From contig CAILSO010000008.1 of NCBI GenBank assembly GCA_903836945.1, forward strand, positions 33,913-97,912: a DNA stretch of 64,000 nt. Direction: 5' to 3'. A program made the translations under genes and the position numbers. Positions 9,298-16,847 of this stretch are shown here, in pieces. Source of the DNA: an uncultured Actinomycetes bacterium. GTDB taxonomy: Bacteria > Actinomycetota > Actinomycetes > Nanopelagicales > Nanopelagicaceae. Each line of letters begins with the position of its first letter. The stretch's first letter is position 1. The notes under the pieces were generated by a model. That model made no database searches. It worked only from the letters and a program-made list of their open reading frames with translations, and was not told where the DNA came from.

Positions 9298-12200
9298 TTA
9301 AGAAGCGCTTTCAGATTCGCGAAGACGTTGAGAGATAACTTCAGAAACTCCATCGCCGCGCATGGTGACGCCATAAAGCGCATCGGCGATTTCCATCGTG
9401 CGCTTTTGGTGAGTAATAACAATAAGTTGTGACTTCTCGCGAAGTTCTTCAAAGACTCCTAGTAGGCGACCAAGGTTTGTGTCATCCAAAGCTGCTTCAA
9501 CTTCATCCATTACATAGAACGGACTTGGGCGAGCCTTAAAGATTGCAACTAGAAGTGCGACGGCGACCAATGATCGCTCTCCGCCAGAGAGAAGTGAGAG
9601 CCGCTTAACGCGCTTTCCTGGTGGGCGGGCCTCAACATCGACTCCAGCGTTCATCAAATCTTCTGGATTGGTCATAATCAAACGACCATCGCCACCTGGA
9701 AATAGTCTGGCAAATATCTTCTCAAATTCACGAGCAGTGTCGTCGTATGCCTCTTTGAAGATCTGCTGCACCTTATCGTCTACTTCTTTAACGATATCTA
9801 AGAGATCCTTCTTCGTTTTCTTCAAATCTTCTAATTGTTCGGCTAGATAGCGCAGACGTTCTTCAAGGGATGAATACTCTTCAAGAGCCAACGGATTGAT
9901 CTTGCCTAGAAGTGCAAGGGAGCGTTCGGCTGAGGCTAATCGCTTCTCTTGTTGATCACGACGATATGGAATTAATTCACCCGGAACAAAGTTTCCTTCT
10001 TCATCTTCAACAAAAGTAGGCACATCATTAACCGGGCCATATTCATTGACCAAGGTTGTTACATCAATTCCTAGCTCTTCGACAGCTCGTTGTTCAAGTT
10101 GTTCGATCCGCAATCTTTGTTCTGCGCGAGCAATTTCATCGCGATGAACGCTAGAGGTTAGGACTTCTAATTCAGATGTTAGTTCACGGCTGCGTACACG
10201 TATGGCTAGGACTTCTGATTCGCGTTCAGAACGTGCAATCTCTAGTCGCTCGCGTTCGGCCGCCGCCTTTGAAATAGATACTTCGATCTGAATTAAAGTC
10301 TCATAAGCAGCATCAGCGATTGATTGCGCGGTTAGCGCCGCAACGCCGCGTTGTTCGCGTCTAGTCACGGCCTTGGTGGCAGATTCGCGTTCGTTTGTCG
10401 CGGCTTGCTCTAGTGATAGAGCGCGTTGCGCGATGGCTGTTACTCGCTCTTCTAGCGTACGAAGATTTAGGCGGGCTTCTACTTCTGAAGATCTAGAAGC
10501 AGAAACTCGAGAACGAAGATCCTCAAGGTGTGTTAAATCAGGTTCTGCCGGTTCTTGATGAGATTCAAATTGCGCGATCGCTGCAGCTAAGTCAGCTTCA
10601 TCAGATGTGCGTTGGGTATTGGCCTCAACCAAAGAGGCGCTAATGCGTTCTACTTCTGCTTGGGCGCTCTTTACATTCTGCCCAGCCACCGCCATTTGTT
10701 CGGCCAGTCCAGACATTCGCGCATCTGACTCATTTAACTTTGAGAGCGCTAGATCATGAATATTTTTACGTGAGCTCAAGGTCTCATTCGCTCTAGCAAG
10801 TTCGAACTTCAGAGAATCGCAAGTGGCAATAGCTGCTTGTAATTCATTCTCGGTCTTATCGATCATTGCTGAAATTTCAATCGCCGAATTTGCAGAACTT
10901 GAACCACCTCGAACGCGAATTCGGCTTAGTACATCGCCATCACGAGTAATTGCAATTACAGATGGATCTGCATTTAGCGCGCTCTCTGCCTCTTGCAGAT
11001 TTTCTACTGCTACAAATCCAGATAAGAGCGAGGCGATAGCCTGCGAAACTTCACTTGATGAGACCAGGCTAGCTAGTGAGGTAAAACCACTTGGGATTGA
11101 TCGAGATGATCCGGTGAAACCAGAATCGCCATCTACAACCAAGAGTTCGGATTGGCCGGCGCCTTCGCGCTTTAACAAAGTCAGCGCAGATACTGCAGAA
11201 GAAACATCAGAAACAACTACTGCATCAGAAAGTGGCCCAAGCGCAGCGGCAACTGCAGCTTCCCAACCTTTTGAGACTGAGATTAATGAAGATAGTCGAC
11301 CACGAGTTCTAGTTGCGGAAGACAGAATAACTCCGGAGCCATCGCGTAAAACCAAACTCTCTTGCAGTGCACGAACTCTCGCTTCAAGTGAGGAACGATC
11401 ACGGTTGGCCTGTGATTCCTTCTCTTGTAATTGTGTTAATTCTTTTTGGGCAACTTCCAATGAACTCTTGGCGCTTTCGTAATCTTGATCTAACCCTGGT
11501 TCACCAGCATCTACCGATGCAATCTGAGTTTCTAGTAATGCAAACTCTTCTTGGAAATTTTGTAATCTGCTTGCCGCTTCATCACGTGATTTGGTGAGAC
11601 GAGTAATTTCTGCATTTGTTGCATCTATGCGAGAGCGAAGTCCGTTGATGTGTCCCTCTTGACGGGCGGTACCTTCTCGTTGATCTGCGATTGCTCGAAG
11701 CGCAGCAGATACTGAATTTTCTTCGGCGACTAACTGCGCCTCTAAATTGTGAAGTTCTTGCGTCAGTGCGGTTAACGCGGTTGTTGCGGTGGCAACGGCA
11801 CCTTGTTGTTCGCTCTCTTCAAGCCGTAGAACTCTTGCTTCATTATCAAGGGCTTCTGGATCGCGACCACTTGCCCGCGCCTCATCCGCCTCCTCCGATA
11901 GGAATCTGGCACGCTCCGAAGATAGATTTTGAATTCCGCGGAATTTTTCGCGTTGAGCGGTAAGTTGATAGAAATTCTCTTGAGCGCGAATCAGCAAAGG
12001 ATTCTCGGTAGCTGAAATTCGATCGAGTTCTTCTTCGCGAGCTCGCGCGGCATTTAATTCGCTTTCAACGCTATCTTTGCGAGCGCGAAGTGAAGTCTCA
12101 TCTGCTACTTCGGCATCAACGGTAGAGCGAAGTTGAATTAGATCATCGGCCAAAATGCGAAGTCGGGCATCACGTACATCAGATTGAATAACCGATGCCT

Positions 12201-12840
12201 TTCGAGCTACTTCTGCTTGCTTGCCAAGCGGCTTTAGTTGCCGACGAAGTTCGACGGTTAAATCTTGGATACGGGCCAGGTTGGTCTGCATCGAATCGAG
12301 TTTGCGAAGCGCCTTCTCTTTACGTTTACGGTGCTTTAAAACTCCGGCGGCTTCTTCAATAAAGGCCCGGCGTTCCTCTGGATTTGCCAGCAAGATCGCA
12401 TCTAGTTGACCCTGACCAACAATCACGTGCATCTCTCGACCAATTCCAGAGTCAGAGAGCAGTTCTTGAATATCTAGGAGTCGAGTCTGTTCACCATTTA
12501 ATTGGTATTCACTCGCGCCATTTCTAAAAAGGATTCTCGAGATTGTCACTTCGGTGAAATCGATAGGCAAAACGCCTGAGGTGTTATCGATAGTTACAGC
12601 GACTTCGGCGCGACCAAGCGGCGCTCGGCCAGAGGTGCCGGCGAAAATTACATCTTCCATCTTTCCGCCACGCAAAGACTTGGCGCCCTGTTCACCCATA
12701 ACCCAAGAAAGGGCATCAACCACATTTGATTTTCCAGAGCCATTTGGACCAACCACGCAGGTAATACCTGGCTCGAAATTGAGCGTCGTGGCAGAGGCAA
12801 AGGATTTAAATCCCTTGAGGGTCATGCTCTTCAAATACAC
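9298..12840 (-). CDS. smc: Chromosome segregation protein SMC
   Basis: A 1180-residue SMC ATPase that compacts and segregates the chromosome with ScpA and ScpB. Walker A GPNGSGKS is at 31-38. Long heptad coiled coils flank a hinge at roughly 500-650. The C-terminal head has the ABC signature LSGGERSLVAVALL near 1080 and Walker B FYVMDEVEAALDD after it. The start is GTG, with TAGGTT 6 bases before it, indicating leaderless translation. ScpA/B are not in this window. Confidence 0.97.
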   Translation of the reverse strand: MYLKSMTLKGFKSFASATTLNFEPGITCVVGPNGSGKSNVVDALSWVMGEQGAKSLRGGKMEDVIFAGTSGRAPLGRAEVAVTIDNTSGVLPIDFTEVTISRILFRNGASEYQLNGEQTRLLDIQELLSDSGIGREMHVIVGQGQLDAILLANPEERRAFIEEAAGVLKHRKRKEKALRKLDSMQTNLARIQDLTVELRRQLKPLGKQAEVARKASVIQSDVRDARLRILADDLIQLRSTVDAEVADETSLRARKDSVESELNAARAREEELDRISATENPLLIRAQENFYQLTAQREKFRGIQNLSSERARFLSEEADEARASGRDPEALDNEARVLRLEESEQQGAVATATTALTALTQELHNLEAQLVAEENSVSAALRAIADQREGTARQEGHINGLRSRIDATNAEITRLTKSRDEAASRLQNFQEEFALLETQIASVDAGEPGLDQDYESAKSSLEVAQKELTQLQEKESQANRDRSSLEARVRALQESLVLRDGSGVILSSATRTRGRLSSLISVSKGWEAAVAAALGPLSDAVVVSDVSSAVSALTLLKREGAGQSELLVVDGDSGFTGSSRSIPSGFTSLASLVSSSEVSQAIASLLSGFVAVENLQEAESALNADPSVIAITRDGDVLSRIRVRGGSSSANSAIEISAMIDKTENELQAAIATCDSLKFELARANETLSSRKNIHDLALSKLNESDARMSGLAEQMAVAGQNVKSAQAEVERISASLVEANTQRTSDEADLAAAIAQFESHQEPAEPDLTHLEDLRSRVSASRSSEVEARLNLRTLEERVTAIAQRALSLEQAATNERESATKAVTRREQRGVAALTAQSIADAAYETLIQIEVSISKAAAERERLEIARSERESEVLAIRVRSRELTSELEVLTSSVHRDEIARAEQRLRIEQLEQRAVEELGIDVTTLVNEYGPVNDVPTFVEDEEGNFVPGELIPYRRDQQEKRLASAERSLALLGKINPLALEEYSSLEERLRYLAEQLEDLKKTKKDLLDIVKEVDDKVQQIFKEAYDDTAREFEKIFARLFPGGDGRLIMTNPEDLMNAGVDVEARPPGKRVKRLSLLSGGERSLVAVALLVAIFKARPSPFYVMDEVEAALDDTNLGRLLGVFEELREKSQLIVITHQKRTMEIADALYGVTMRGDGVSEVISQRLRESESAS

Positions 12841-12846
12841 AAGCGC

Positions 12847-12852
12847 AACCTA
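12847..12852 (-). promoter_or_regulatory. -10 element of smc-ftsY
   Basis: TAGGTT on the minus strand, 6 bases before the smc GTG (12840). Leaderless spacing; inferred. Confidence 0.5.
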
Positions 12853-12867
12853 TCGGAAATTGAGGGG

Positions 12868-13707
12868 CTACTTTCCGCTCTTACGCGGTGTGGGCTGACA
12901 TTTTGGGCAAAAATGGGAGGATCGATTGGAAAATGAGATCCGTTTAATGGCGGTGCCACACCTCGGGCAGGGCTCGCCTTCTTGGCCGTAGACCGCCAGC
13001 GACCTCTCGAAATACCCGCTCTCGCCATTTACATTTATATATAGATCATCAAATGAGGTGCCGCCCTGACTTATCGCCTCGGTCATGACTTCGCTCGCAC
13101 ATTGAATTAGCTCTTGGATCTTTGCGCTCTTTAATTTTTCTATTCGAGTTTCCGGATGGATCCTTGCCCGCCAAAGAGATTCATCGGCGTAAATATTTCC
13201 AACCCCGCTTATTACCTCTTGATCTAACAAGGCCTTCTTCACCTGCGTTTTACGAGCGCTAAAACGATTCACTGCTCTTGTTAAATCAAACTCCTCATCA
13301 AATGGATCTAGCGCGATATGAGCTGCTGAGGAGGGCACACCATCGCTAAGAGTTTCTACCGATAACCAACCAAAGGTTCGTTGATCGATAAAACGAAGTT
13401 CATTTCGCTTCATCACAAAACGTGCCCGCAGGTGCTTCTCATCGGCAGCTGATTTAGGTTGAATCAAGAATTGCCCACTCATTCCGAGGTGAGCCACAAG
13501 TACTTCTGGGCGATTAAAGGTGAGCCAGAGAAATTTGCCTCGGCGATTTACTTCCAGAACCTTGGCACCGCTTAAAGATTCAATGCGAGCTAAGGAATTC
13601 TTAGATGTTGCTCGTTCGTGCCTAACCTCGATCTTTTTAAATTTCTCGCCGACTATATTCGCTGCAAGGCCTCGGCGTACTGTCTCAACCTCTGGAAGTT
13701 CGGGCAT
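12868..13707 (-). CDS. mutM: Formamidopyrimidine-DNA glycosylase MutM (Fpg)
   Basis: A 279-residue bifunctional glycosylase/AP lyase that excises 8-oxoguanine and FaPy lesions. The catalytic N-terminus PELPEVETVRRGL is intact (Pro2, Glu3 after Met removal). The helix-two-turn-helix segment carries GVGNIYADESL near 168, and a C-terminal zinc finger has CPRC and CPKC pairs near 247-270. It overlaps the end of rnc by 23 bases, so the genes are coupled; this rnc-mutM-smc-ftsY order is conserved in Mycobacterium. Confidence 0.96.
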   Translation of the reverse strand: MPELPEVETVRRGLAANIVGEKFKKIEVRHERATSKNSLARIESLSGAKVLEVNRRGKFLWLTFNRPEVLVAHLGMSGQFLIQPKSAADEKHLRARFVMKRNELRFIDQRTFGWLSVETLSDGVPSSAAHIALDPFDEEFDLTRAVNRFSARKTQVKKALLDQEVISGVGNIYADESLWRARIHPETRIEKLKSAKIQELIQCASEVMTEAISQGGTSFDDLYINVNGESGYFERSLAVYGQEGEPCPRCGTAIKRISFSNRSSHFCPKCQPTPRKSGK

Positions 13708-14371
13708 TTAGCGCATCATAAGCAATGCGCGCAACGGCCTGTTCTGCCTCACGCTTGCTCTTGCCATGTCCAGTTTCGAATTTCTCACCTGAGAGCAGCA
13801 CCTGTGCCATAAAGCTTTTATCGTGATCTGGCCCCGTCTCAGAAACTATATATTCCGGGGAAGAGAGTGCGAGTGATGCTGCTAATTCTTGGAGTGCGGT
13901 TTTTGCATCAACGCCAACGCCCATCTCATTTGCATTAGTTATTACTGGTCGAAACCAATTTAAAATAATTTTCGAAGTCTTATCAAAACCTTGATCTAAG
14001 TAAATAGCGCCAACTAGGGCCTCAAGCGAATCGGCCAAAATAGAATTCTTATCTCGTCCGCCAGAACTTTCTTCGCCTTTGCCGATCCGCAGATATTCGC
14101 CAAGTTTTAAATCACGAGCTATCTGAGCAAGTGCTTTGGTATTTACAACGCCAGATCGAAGTGGTGAAAGTTTGGACTCATCTAAATCCGGAAAGGTTGT
14201 ATAAAGTTCTTGAGTAACAACTAAGCCAAGGACACTGTCTCCCAAAAATTCCAGGCGTTCATTTGTTGGGATACCACCAAGCTCATAAGCAAAAGAGCGG
14301 TGAGTTAAAGCAAGTTCAAGCAAGCCACTTGAAATTTCAATTCCAAGCGATGCGCTTAAGCCTTGGTACAG
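13685..14371 (-). CDS. rnc: Ribonuclease III (probable CTG start)
   Basis: RNase III cleaves double-stranded RNA, including rRNA precursors. The catalytic signature NERLEFLGDSVLG is near residue 43 of the long form. A dsRNA-binding domain follows from about 150 (ALQELAASL, then GHGKSKREAEQAVA near the end). The only ATG/GTG/TTG giving a product is TTG at 14323 (212 aa), which removes the family's N-terminal helix. The frame continues upstream as LYQGLSASLGIEISSGLLELALTHRS-like sequence, aligning with E. coli residues before its LLQQALTHRS. CTG at 14371 has GAGG 6 bases upstream and lies one base after the rpmF stop, so I place the start there (228 aa). Confidence 0.8.
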   Translation of the reverse strand: MYQGLSASLGIEISSGLLELALTHRSFAYELGGIPTNERLEFLGDSVLGLVVTQELYTTFPDLDESKLSPLRSGVVNTKALAQIARDLKLGEYLRIGKGEESSGGRDKNSILADSLEALVGAIYLDQGFDKTSKIILNWFRPVITNANEMGVGVDAKTALQELAASLALSSPEYIVSETGPDHDKSFMAQVLLSGEKFETGHGKSKREAEQAVARIAYDALNARTSRG

Positions 14372-14372
14372 A

Positions 14373-14546
14373 TCAAACCTCTAGGACTTGGCGGCGGTTA
14401 TATGTTCCGCAAGTTGGGCATGCTGTGTGTTGCAACTTTGGTTGTTGGCATTGCGCACATGTTGCGATTGCAGCAGGAGTTGTTTTCCATGCGCTACGGC
14501 GATGACGTGTACGGGAGCGAGACATTTTTCGCTTTGGTACTGGCAT
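14373..14546 (-). CDS. rpmF: 50S ribosomal protein L32
   Basis: A 57-residue L32 beginning MPVPKRKMSRSRTRHRR, with two Cys-x2-Cys zinc-ribbon pairs (CAQC and CPTC) and ending RRQVLEV. The four-cysteine form binds zinc. The stop codon TGA lies one base before the proposed CTG start of rnc, and DUF177 is the gene upstream; DUF177-rpmF-rnc is a widely conserved order. GGGTG-type bases 7-9 upstream of the ATG act as a weak Shine-Dalgarno. Confidence 0.95.
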   Translation of the reverse strand: MPVPKRKMSRSRTRHRRSAWKTTPAAIATCAQCQQPKLQHTACPTCGTYNRRQVLEV

Positions 14547-14603
14547 GGTGGCACCCTTTCAAAAACGGTTTAAATCTGACTTCTTTCGCCCGAACTTCGA
14601 GCA

Positions 14604-14627
14604 GGGGGTAAGTATCGCCTATCCCCC
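14604..14627 (-). other. Hairpin in the DUF177-rpmF spacer
   Basis: GGGGG at 14604-14608 can pair with CCCCC at 14623-14627, extended by a bulged TA/TA step. It lies in the 127-base gap between DUF177 and rpmF, which in many genomes are almost adjacent. There is no T tract, so it is not a clear terminator; an RNA-processing or leader role is only a guess. Confidence 0.35.
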
Positions 14628-14673
14628 AGCAATTTCCAAAATGAGCATCGGCCGTAGCTGGAGCGCCTCTGGG

Positions 14674-15273
14674 CTACTCAGGTAGGCCCTCTAGTTTTCC
14701 CTTTAAATTTTCAAGTCCGGCCCAGCGGATATCGCCTTTTCCATGGTCGTGATCCTCTGGAAGTTCGATCCACTTAACGCCGCAATCCGGGCAGAGCCCT
14801 GGGCAATCTGGCGAACACAATGGATTGATCGGAAGGTTCAAAATAATTGCATCGCGAATTGGACCATCCAAATCAATATCATCGCCAATCATTTGGCGAA
14901 CTTCATCCTCTAAGTCATCTTCCTCTTCTTCGGCAGGCTTGCGCGCCTTATGGTGCTTGGCCTTCTTTCGCGCTTGGCGTAGATCTTCTTGATATTCAAA
15001 GAGCTCTTGAAAGCTTTCATCGACCTCGTAGGCAACTGGATCTAGGCAGCGGCCACACTCTCCGGTAGCTAGCGTTCTTACATTTGCACTGGCAAGTACG
15101 CCATCTGCCACCGATTCGATCTTTAAATCAATTTCGATTAACTCATCTTTTGCAATTGCCAAGACATCAAAACCCAAAACTTCGTGCTCGGATATATCTA
15201 ACTCATATTCGCGCATCTCGCCAGGACGCCTTGGAAGATCATGAGTGTTAAATAAAAATGGATTTCTTGGCAT
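14674..15273 (-). CDS. DUF177 (YceD-like) protein
   Basis: A 199-residue member of the DUF177/YceD family, which is encoded next to rpmF in most bacteria and has been tied to 23S rRNA maturation in E. coli and plants. Features: GECGRCLDPV near 73, a Lys-rich then acidic linker (HHKARKPAEEEEDDLEDE) at about 107-124, and a C-terminal CSPDCPGLCPDCG zinc-ribbon-like cluster near 153-165. The precise biochemical function is not known. It lies 7 bases after the DivIVA-like gene. Confidence 0.9.
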   Translation of the reverse strand: MPRNPFLFNTHDLPRRPGEMREYELDISEHEVLGFDVLAIAKDELIEIDLKIESVADGVLASANVRTLATGECGRCLDPVAYEVDESFQELFEYQEDLRQARKKAKHHKARKPAEEEEDDLEDEVRQMIGDDIDLDGPIRDAIILNLPINPLCSPDCPGLCPDCGVKWIELPEDHDHGKGDIRWAGLENLKGKLEGLPE

Positions 15274-15280
15274 TTAAAAG

Positions 15281-15763
15281 TTATTTCTTGTCAGAAAGTT
15301 GCGCAAGTGCAGATTTTGAATCTACGCCAGCCAAGCTATCGCGACCACGAGCAACAACATCCATGGTCTTGGTCAAAATAACTTCTAATGTAGCAAGTCG
15401 GGAATCAACGTAAGCATCAATCTCTTCTTGTTGAACTTCAGCTTCATCTTGAACCTCATCCAAAATCTTCTTCGCTTCCTTGCGAGCTGCGGCAACGATC
15501 TCGGTCTGCGCAACCATTGAGGCAACTTCAGCTCGAGCATGTTCGATCAATTGATCGGCCTGCACTCTGGCATCTTCTAGAATCTCATCACGTTCGCGAA
15601 GAATCTTCTGAGCAAGGTACAAATCTGATGGGAAGGCGTTCTTTGCGCCTTCTAGGATTTCAACTAATTCACCACGGTGCAATACGCAACTGGCAGAAAG
15701 TGGAACGCCACGAGCTTCCTCGACCATGGTGATCGCGTTTTGCAAGCGATTAATAACATCCAT
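15281..15763 (-). CDS. DivIVA-like coiled-coil protein (SepIVA/Rv2927c type)
   Basis: A 160-residue, highly charged, mostly helical protein. The first ~60 residues (MDVINRLQNAITMVEEARGVPLSAS) match the conserved N-terminus of the actinobacterial Rv2927c family, then a long coiled coil runs from about 55 to 140. In Mycobacterium this family (SepIVA) is an essential division and elongation factor. It keeps the mycobacterial position between coaD and DUF177. A strong Shine-Dalgarno AGGAGGTAAG precedes the ATG. The function here is inferred from family and synteny. Confidence 0.85.
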   Translation of the reverse strand: MDVINRLQNAITMVEEARGVPLSASCVLHRGELVEILEGAKNAFPSDLYLAQKILRERDEILEDARVQADQLIEHARAEVASMVAQTEIVAAARKEAKKILDEVQDEAEVQQEEIDAYVDSRLATLEVILTKTMDVVARGRDSLAGVDSKSALAQLSDKK

Positions 15764-15789
15764 TTTCTTACCTCCTATTTAGCTTTCAA

Positions 15790-16269
15790 TTATTTCGATT
15801 TCAATCGACTCTTGAGTCGATCCAATAAAACCGCCGGAATATAGCTAGAGACATCGCCGCCAAAACTAGCGATCTCCTTTACAAGAGATGATGAGAGAAA
15901 TGAGTGGGCCGGTGCGGTGGACATGAACAAGGTCTCAACGCCCTGCAATTGGAGATTGATCTGAGACATTTGAAGTTCATAATCAAAATCGGTTACAGCT
16001 CGAAGGCCCTTTACGATCATTGGAATCTCATTCTGCTTGCAATAATCCACGAGCAGGCCAGACCATGAATCCACCGTTACATTTGAATATTCTTTGGTGA
16101 CCTCTTGAATCATCGAGATACGTTCTTCAACAGTAAAGAGGGTCTTCTTAGTTTGATTTACTAGAACCGCGATCACAACTTCATCGAAGATCGATGAGGC
16201 TCTTTTGATGATATCTAAATGCCCAAAAGTAATTGGATCAAAGGATCCAGGGCAGACAACGCGTTTCAC
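15790..16269 (-). CDS. coaD: Phosphopantetheine adenylyltransferase
   Basis: A 159-residue nucleotidyltransferase that makes dephospho-CoA from 4'-phosphopantetheine and ATP, the penultimate CoA step. The N-terminus has the PGSFDPITFGHLDII motif (T/HxGH-type active site), followed by RAVTDFDYELQMSQ near 90 and a C-terminal VSSYIPAVLLDRLKSRL helix. The start is GTG at 16269, overlapping the rsmD stop as GTGA, so translation is coupled. The rsmD-coaD pair is widely conserved. Confidence 0.97.
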   Translation of the reverse strand: MKRVVCPGSFDPITFGHLDIIKRASSIFDEVVIAVLVNQTKKTLFTVEERISMIQEVTKEYSNVTVDSWSGLLVDYCKQNEIPMIVKGLRAVTDFDYELQMSQINLQLQGVETLFMSTAPAHSFLSSSLVKEIASFGGDVSSYIPAVLLDRLKSRLKSK

Positions 16270-16841
16270 GGCAAAACGCTAGCAGAATATCCGCCGTAGA
16301 AGATACTTCCTTGTCCATATGAGCGGATCTTCTCCTGAATAAATGGGCTAGGCCAGTTAAATGGCTTCATCTTGGTTTCACGCTCGATGGCGACAATCCC
16401 ATTTCGCTTCAATAAATTATTTTCATAAATATCGGTTAGCAATTTCTCAATAACTAAATTTGCAACTTCATATGGCGGATCCATAAAAATAATGTCGAAT
16501 GAGATTTGATGAGGCGCCGCCACAAATCGTTCTGCAGTAGTAGAAATTACGGAAAATTTTCCAGCTGGGTTCTTAACTAATTCAAAATTTTGGGTTGCGA
16601 TTCGAGCCGTTGGTTCGTGATCTTCTACTGAAAATACATTTGCCGCGCCTCTAGATAGCGCTTCCACACCTACTGCTCCGGAACCAGAGTAAAGGTCGAG
16701 AAAATTCAATTCATTCATGGAACCAAACTCGGATTCAAGTGAAGAGAAGAGCCCTTCGCGCGCCCGATCTGAAGTTGGCCGAGTTTTTTCGGTAGGAGAA
16801 AAGAGCGTTTTCCCTTTTGAAGATCCGGCAATTATTCGCAT
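16266..16841 (-). CDS. rsmD: 16S rRNA (guanine-N2)-methyltransferase RsmD
   Basis: A 191-residue SAM-dependent methyltransferase that makes m2G966 in 16S rRNA. Motifs: RPTSDRAREGLFSSL near 22, the SAM-binding DLYSGSGAVGVEALSRGA near 49-66 and the catalytic FMDPPYEV near 123. It lies 6 bases after recG and overlaps coaD by 4 bases. Confidence 0.95.
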   Translation of the reverse strand: MRIIAGSSKGKTLFSPTEKTRPTSDRAREGLFSSLESEFGSMNELNFLDLYSGSGAVGVEALSRGAANVFSVEDHEPTARIATQNFELVKNPAGKFSVISTTAERFVAAPHQISFDIIFMDPPYEVANLVIEKLLTDIYENNLLKRNGIVAIERETKMKPFNWPSPFIQEKIRSYGQGSIFYGGYSASVLP

Positions 16842-16847
16842 TAAAAG

